From: Candidatus Pseudoruminococcus merdavium
GTDB lineage: Bacteria; Bacillota; Clostridia; Oscillospirales; Ruminococcaceae
Length of the DNA: 64,000 nt
Assembly (NCBI GenBank): GCA_904419745.1
Contig: CAJFSS010000008.1
Coordinates: 1-64,000 of the forward strand
Direction of reading: 5' to 3'
The notes beneath the pieces are model-generated. The model saw only the letters and a list, made by a program, of their open reading frames with translations. It had not been told where the DNA came from and ran no database searches. Position 1 is the stretch's first letter; each line of letters begins with the position of its first letter. Made by a program: the position numbers and the translations under genes. Positions 60,941-64,000 of this stretch are shown here, piece after piece.

Positions 60941-61630
60941 ATGAATCGCAATCAGACAGAAGGGCATCCAAAATCGGTAACAACTGACAACACCAATTCC
61001 CTGAGCACCAGGGTATTTGAGGAACTTGAAGAGGGAATTTTGAGCGGGCAAATTCCATCCGGAGAAAGCCTGATCGAACTCAAGTTGTCCTCGGAAATGG
61101 GGGTTTCCCGCACCCCGGTGCGGGAAGCCATCCGCATGCTTGAGCAAAAGGGACTTGTCCAGATTATCCCCAATAAGGGCGCCGTTGTCCTTGGGATCAG
61201 CGAAAAGGATTTAAAGGATATCTACACCATCCGCATGTATATCGAGGGGCTGGCTTCCAGGTGGGCGGCGGAACATATCTCCGAAGAACAGGCGCAGGAA
61301 TTGACGGAGATTGTCGACTTGCAGGAGTTTTACAACATCAAGCAGGCAAACGGAAAAATCAACGACCTGGATTCCAGATTCCATGAAAAAATCTATGAGA
61401 TTTCCGGCAGCAGGACTCTGCAGCACACGCTCAGTGATTTGCACCATATGATTCAACGTTATCGTAAACTCTCGTTTTCCGCAAAAGGGCGTGCGGAAAA
61501 GGCCATCCAGGAACACCGGGAAATCCTGGACGCCATCTGCCGCCATGACGGGGAACAGGCAGAGCGCTTGACCATCCAGCATATTGCAAATGCAAGGGAA
61601 AACCTGCTGCACTTAATCAAGGAGCAATAA
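60941..61630 (+). CDS. GntR family regulator with FCD domain
   Basis: A 229-residue FadR-subfamily regulator. The winged HTH lies at about 17-88 (EMGVSRTPVREAIRMLEQKG is the recognition region). The all-helical FCD domain lies at about 95-222, with metal/ligand positions in RMYIEGLASRWAA, DSRFHEKIYEISGS (His) and EHREILDAICRHDGEQA (His). GGAGGCAGTTT precedes the ATG. It sits between citrate synthase and aconitase, and probably represses the operon in response to a carboxylate such as citrate, isocitrate or 2-oxoglutarate (inference). Confidence 0.92.
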   Translation: MNRNQTEGHPKSVTTDNTNSLSTRVFEELEEGILSGQIPSGESLIELKLSSEMGVSRTPVREAIRMLEQKGLVQIIPNKGAVVLGISEKDLKDIYTIRMYIEGLASRWAAEHISEEQAQELTEIVDLQEFYNIKQANGKINDLDSRFHEKIYEISGSRTLQHTLSDLHHMIQRYRKLSFSAKGRAEKAIQEHREILDAICRHDGEQAERLTIQHIANARENLLHLIKEQ

Positions 61631-61680
61631 AAACGGCAAAAAATAGAGAACGCCGTGATTTGGGAGAGGAGTATTTGACC

Positions 61681-63612
61681 ATGGGCTATACTTTAGTGCA
61701 GAAAATTATCAAAGACCATCTGGTAGACGGGGAGATGGCGCCGGGTAATGAAATCGGGCTGAAGATTGACCAGACACTCACGCAGGACGCGACCGGTACG
61801 ATGGCGTACCTGGAATTTGAGGCAATGGGGATTGATAGGGTAAAGACAGAACGCTCGGTCGCCTATATTGACCACAACACCCTGCAATCCGGTTTTGAAA
61901 ACGCAGATGATCATAAATACATCCAGACCGTCGCTGCAAAACACGGCATCTATTTTTCAAAGCCGGGCAATGGAATCTGCCACCAGGTCCATCTGGAGCG
62001 GTTCGGAAAACCGGGAAAAACCCTGGTCGGATCGGACAGCCATACCCCGACAGGCGGCGGGCTTGGTATGCTCGCCATGGGCGCCGGGGGCCTGGACGTC
62101 GCGGTCGCCATGGGCGGGGGAGCCTATTACATCAATATGCCCCGCATTGTCAACATCGAGCTTACAGGAAAACTTTCCCCCTGGGTCAGCGCAAAGGATA
62201 TCATTTTGGAAGTACTGCGCCGCCTAACGGTAAAGGGAGGAGTGGGTAAAGTCATCGAATATACCGGGGATGGGGTAGCATCCCTGTCCATCCCGGAGCG
62301 GGCCACCATTGCCAATATGGGCGCGGAGCTCGGAGCGACCAGTTCCATTTTTCCCTCCGATGAGGTCACTCGTGCATTTCTCAAAGCGCAGGGTAGGGAA
62401 GAGGACTTTATGCCTCTCGTCCCAGATGCGGACGCGGTCTATGACGAGCATGATACGATTGATTTGAGCGCACTGCGCCCCCTGGCAGCCTGTCCGCACA
62501 GCCCGGACAATGTCCATCCGGTCAGCGAATTATCTCATGTCAAGGTGGATCAGGTCTGTATCGGCTCGTGTACCAATTCCTCGCTCGCCGATATGCTCAA
62601 AGTGGCGGCGATTTTGAAGGGCAAAACCATCCATCCGGATGTCAGCGTCTCCATTTCGCCCGGTTCCAAACAGGTGTTCCGGATGCTTGCGGATTGCGGC
62701 GCCCTTTCGGATTTGATTGCCGCCGGCGCAAGGGTTCTGGAGTGTACCTGCGGCCCCTGTATTGGGATGGGATTCTCTCCCTCCTCCAAGGGGGTAAGTG
62801 TGCGGACGTTTAACCGCAACTTTGAGGGGCGCAGCGGCACGGCGGACGCGCAGGTCTATCTGGTTGGCCCGGAGACGGCCGCGGCCTGTGCGCTGACTGG
62901 ATACCTCACGGATCCCTCCACATTGGGGCAGGCGCCGGAGATTACCCTGCCGGAGAATTTCCTGATTGATGACCGGATGGTTCTCCCGCCCTGCGCTCCG
63001 GAAGAGGCTCGGGAAGCGCAGGTAGTGCGCGGGCCGAATATCAAACCTGTCCCGGTGGGAGGACCTCTCTCCCAGTCGCTGTGTGCGGATGTTCTGCTGA
63101 AAGTCGGGGACAATATTACAACGGATCACATTATGCCCGCCGGAGCAAAGGTATTGCCTTACCGCTCTAACATCCCGCACCTGTCCCAGTTCTGTTTTTA
63201 CCAGGTAGACCCGGAGTTCTCTTCCCGTGCAAAGCAGGCCGGGAAGGGAATGATTGTCGCGGGAGCAAACTATGGGCAGGGATCTTCCAGGGAACATGCG
63301 GCTCTGGTTCCGCTTTATCTGGGAATCCGGGCAGTCCTTGCAGTGAGCTTTGCTAGAATCCACAAGGCAAACCTGATTAACGCCGGAATTTTGCCGCTCA
63401 CCTTTGCCAATCCTGAGGACTATGATCGGATTGCAGAGAACAACGCCCTTTCCATTGATGGACTTGAGGATATCACATCCGGAAAAACGGAGTTTATTTT
63501 AACTAATCGGACGAAGGGGATTCAAATTCCGCTTGTACTGGATTGCTCGGAACGCCAGCGCCGGATTTTACAGGCCGGCGGACTGCTTGGTTACACAAAA
63601 AATCAGAAATAG
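61681..63612 (+). CDS. acn: Aconitate hydratase
   Basis: A 643-residue aconitase (the shorter form related to mitochondrial-type and isopropylmalate isomerase-like enzymes) that converts citrate to isocitrate. The 4Fe-4S ligands are in IGSCTNSSLAD (about residue 300) and CTCGPCIGMGF (two Cys, about 358-361). The N-terminal GSDSHTPTGGGLGML and the C-terminal swivel domain with DNITTDHIMPAG and ANYGQGSSREHAAL are complete. The ATG at 61681 has GGGAGAGGAG upstream; an in-frame TTG 7 codons before overlaps that site. Second metabolic gene of the operon. Confidence 0.93.
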   Translation: MGYTLVQKIIKDHLVDGEMAPGNEIGLKIDQTLTQDATGTMAYLEFEAMGIDRVKTERSVAYIDHNTLQSGFENADDHKYIQTVAAKHGIYFSKPGNGICHQVHLERFGKPGKTLVGSDSHTPTGGGLGMLAMGAGGLDVAVAMGGGAYYINMPRIVNIELTGKLSPWVSAKDIILEVLRRLTVKGGVGKVIEYTGDGVASLSIPERATIANMGAELGATSSIFPSDEVTRAFLKAQGREEDFMPLVPDADAVYDEHDTIDLSALRPLAACPHSPDNVHPVSELSHVKVDQVCIGSCTNSSLADMLKVAAILKGKTIHPDVSVSISPGSKQVFRMLADCGALSDLIAAGARVLECTCGPCIGMGFSPSSKGVSVRTFNRNFEGRSGTADAQVYLVGPETAAACALTGYLTDPSTLGQAPEITLPENFLIDDRMVLPPCAPEEAREAQVVRGPNIKPVPVGGPLSQSLCADVLLKVGDNITTDHIMPAGAKVLPYRSNIPHLSQFCFYQVDPEFSSRAKQAGKGMIVAGANYGQGSSREHAALVPLYLGIRAVLAVSFARIHKANLINAGILPLTFANPEDYDRIAENNALSIDGLEDITSGKTEFILTNRTKGIQIPLVLDCSERQRRILQAGGLLGYTKNQK

Positions 63613-63636
63613 AGAAAATCACAGGGGGATACTACG

Positions 63637-64000
63637 ATGGAGGACAGGATTACGCTTGCGTGCAAACAATTTGCTAAAGTGCTGGAAAGCCAGCTGCGCC
63701 GCGTGGAGGCAATGAAAGCACAGGACGGCTTTATCGACTACGGGAAGCTCAGCCCGATTGTCATCGGGATCTGCGGCGGAGATGGAATCGGCCCGGTCAT
63801 CACCGGACAGGCGCACCGGATGCTCGAGTTTCTGCTGGCCGACGAGGTGAAGGCCGGAAAAATTCAGTTTCAGGTTATCGACGGCTTGACTATTGAAAAT
63901 CGGATTGCAGTGGGAAAAGCGATCCCGGATGATGTGCTGGCCGAACTCAAAAGCTGCCATGTTATTCTCAAAGGGCCGACGACGACCCCCCAGAAGGGGG
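63637..64000 (+). CDS. Isocitrate/isopropylmalate dehydrogenase family, N-terminal part
   Basis: The first 121 codons of a decarboxylating dehydrogenase, cut by the window end. GICGGDGIGPVITGQAHRML (about residues 43-62) is the family N-terminal signature, and AELKSCHVILKGPTTTP (about 103-119) the segment before the substrate-binding helix. After citrate synthase and aconitase it is most likely isocitrate dehydrogenase making 2-oxoglutarate; 3-isopropylmalate dehydrogenase is less likely without leu genes. CAGGGGGATACTACG precedes the ATG. The N-terminal extension of about 35 residues is longer than in IPMDH. Confidence 0.85.
   Translation, partial: MEDRITLACKQFAKVLESQLRRVEAMKAQDGFIDYGKLSPIVIGICGGDGIGPVITGQAHRMLEFLLADEVKAGKIQFQVIDGLTIENRIAVGKAIPDDVLAELKSCHVILKGPTTTPQKG

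Overview
The window looks like the chromosome of a spore-forming, strictly anaerobic gut Clostridia, most likely of the Oscillospiraceae/Ruminococcaceae type. That placement is inference. It rests on gpr and spoIIP beside rpsT, pyruvate formate-lyase with its activase, many MATE exporters, a CD3324-family regulator, Gram-positive ribosome-binding sites (GGAGG) and sigma-A promoters. There is no rRNA and one tRNA.

Layout. Positions 1-2740 hold the right end of an integrated mobilizable element: a relaxase C-terminus, a small TnpW-like gene and a large serine recombinase. It abuts the 3' end of a DUF1846 gene. From 2.8 to 14.1 kb, nearly everything is on the minus strand: DUF1846 protein, three MATE exporters, a NYN-domain protein, an esterase/ATP-grasp pair, a CD3324-type regulator and a CAP-domain lipoprotein. 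From 14.6 to 27.6 kb come tRNA-Leu, four xylose-isomerase-like TIM-barrel genes (three closely related, two sharing a nearly identical 208-bp tract), GntR and AraC/GyrI regulators, an Fe-S aldo/keto reductase, an M3 oligopeptidase and an aromatic amino acid decarboxylase divergent from a LysR gene. From 28.1 to 31.9 kb is a sugar ABC importer operon (binding protein and two permeases, no ATPase) behind a long leader. From 31.9 to 45.1 kb are cardiolipin synthase, an M20 peptidase fused to an ATC-hydrolase-like domain, an ECF S component, a NUDIX protein, rsmA, a dCMP deaminase-type enzyme, pflB-pflA, a surface protein, an HD protein and galE. From 45.3 to 54.7 kb are a 1285-residue cell-surface protein with two alkaline-phosphatase-fold domains, a frameshifted nitroreductase with a LysR gene, and a heterodimeric ABC exporter. 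From 54.7 to 58.7 kb are small regulatory and hypothetical genes, spoIIP-gpr, rpsT and a 50-codon membrane peptide. From 59.4 kb to the edge is a compact operon: Re-type citrate synthase, a GntR/FCD regulator, aconitase and isocitrate dehydrogenase (cut by the window end).

How the genes work together. The right-hand operon would convert acetyl-CoA and oxaloacetate to 2-oxoglutarate, the oxidative half of an incomplete TCA cycle serving glutamate synthesis. PflB/PflA would supply acetyl-CoA and formate. The TIM-barrel isomerases, the AraC/GntR regulators and the sugar ABC importer together suggest carbohydrate (perhaps inositol- or keto-sugar-like) use, but no substrate can be named.

Sequence quality or decay. 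Several genes are broken by single-base changes: the TnpW-like gene, NUDIX and nitroreductase at homopolymers, an NTP pyrophosphohydrolase by a TAA, a NYN gene with ATC where ATG is expected, and a methyltransferase remnant in three frames. The homopolymer cases could be assembly errors. No CRISPR array, phage region or complete insertion sequence was seen. The most unusual items are the M20-ATC hydrolase fusion, the degenerate first domain of the tandem phosphatase-fold protein, and the decarboxylase resembling gut tryptophan decarboxylases.
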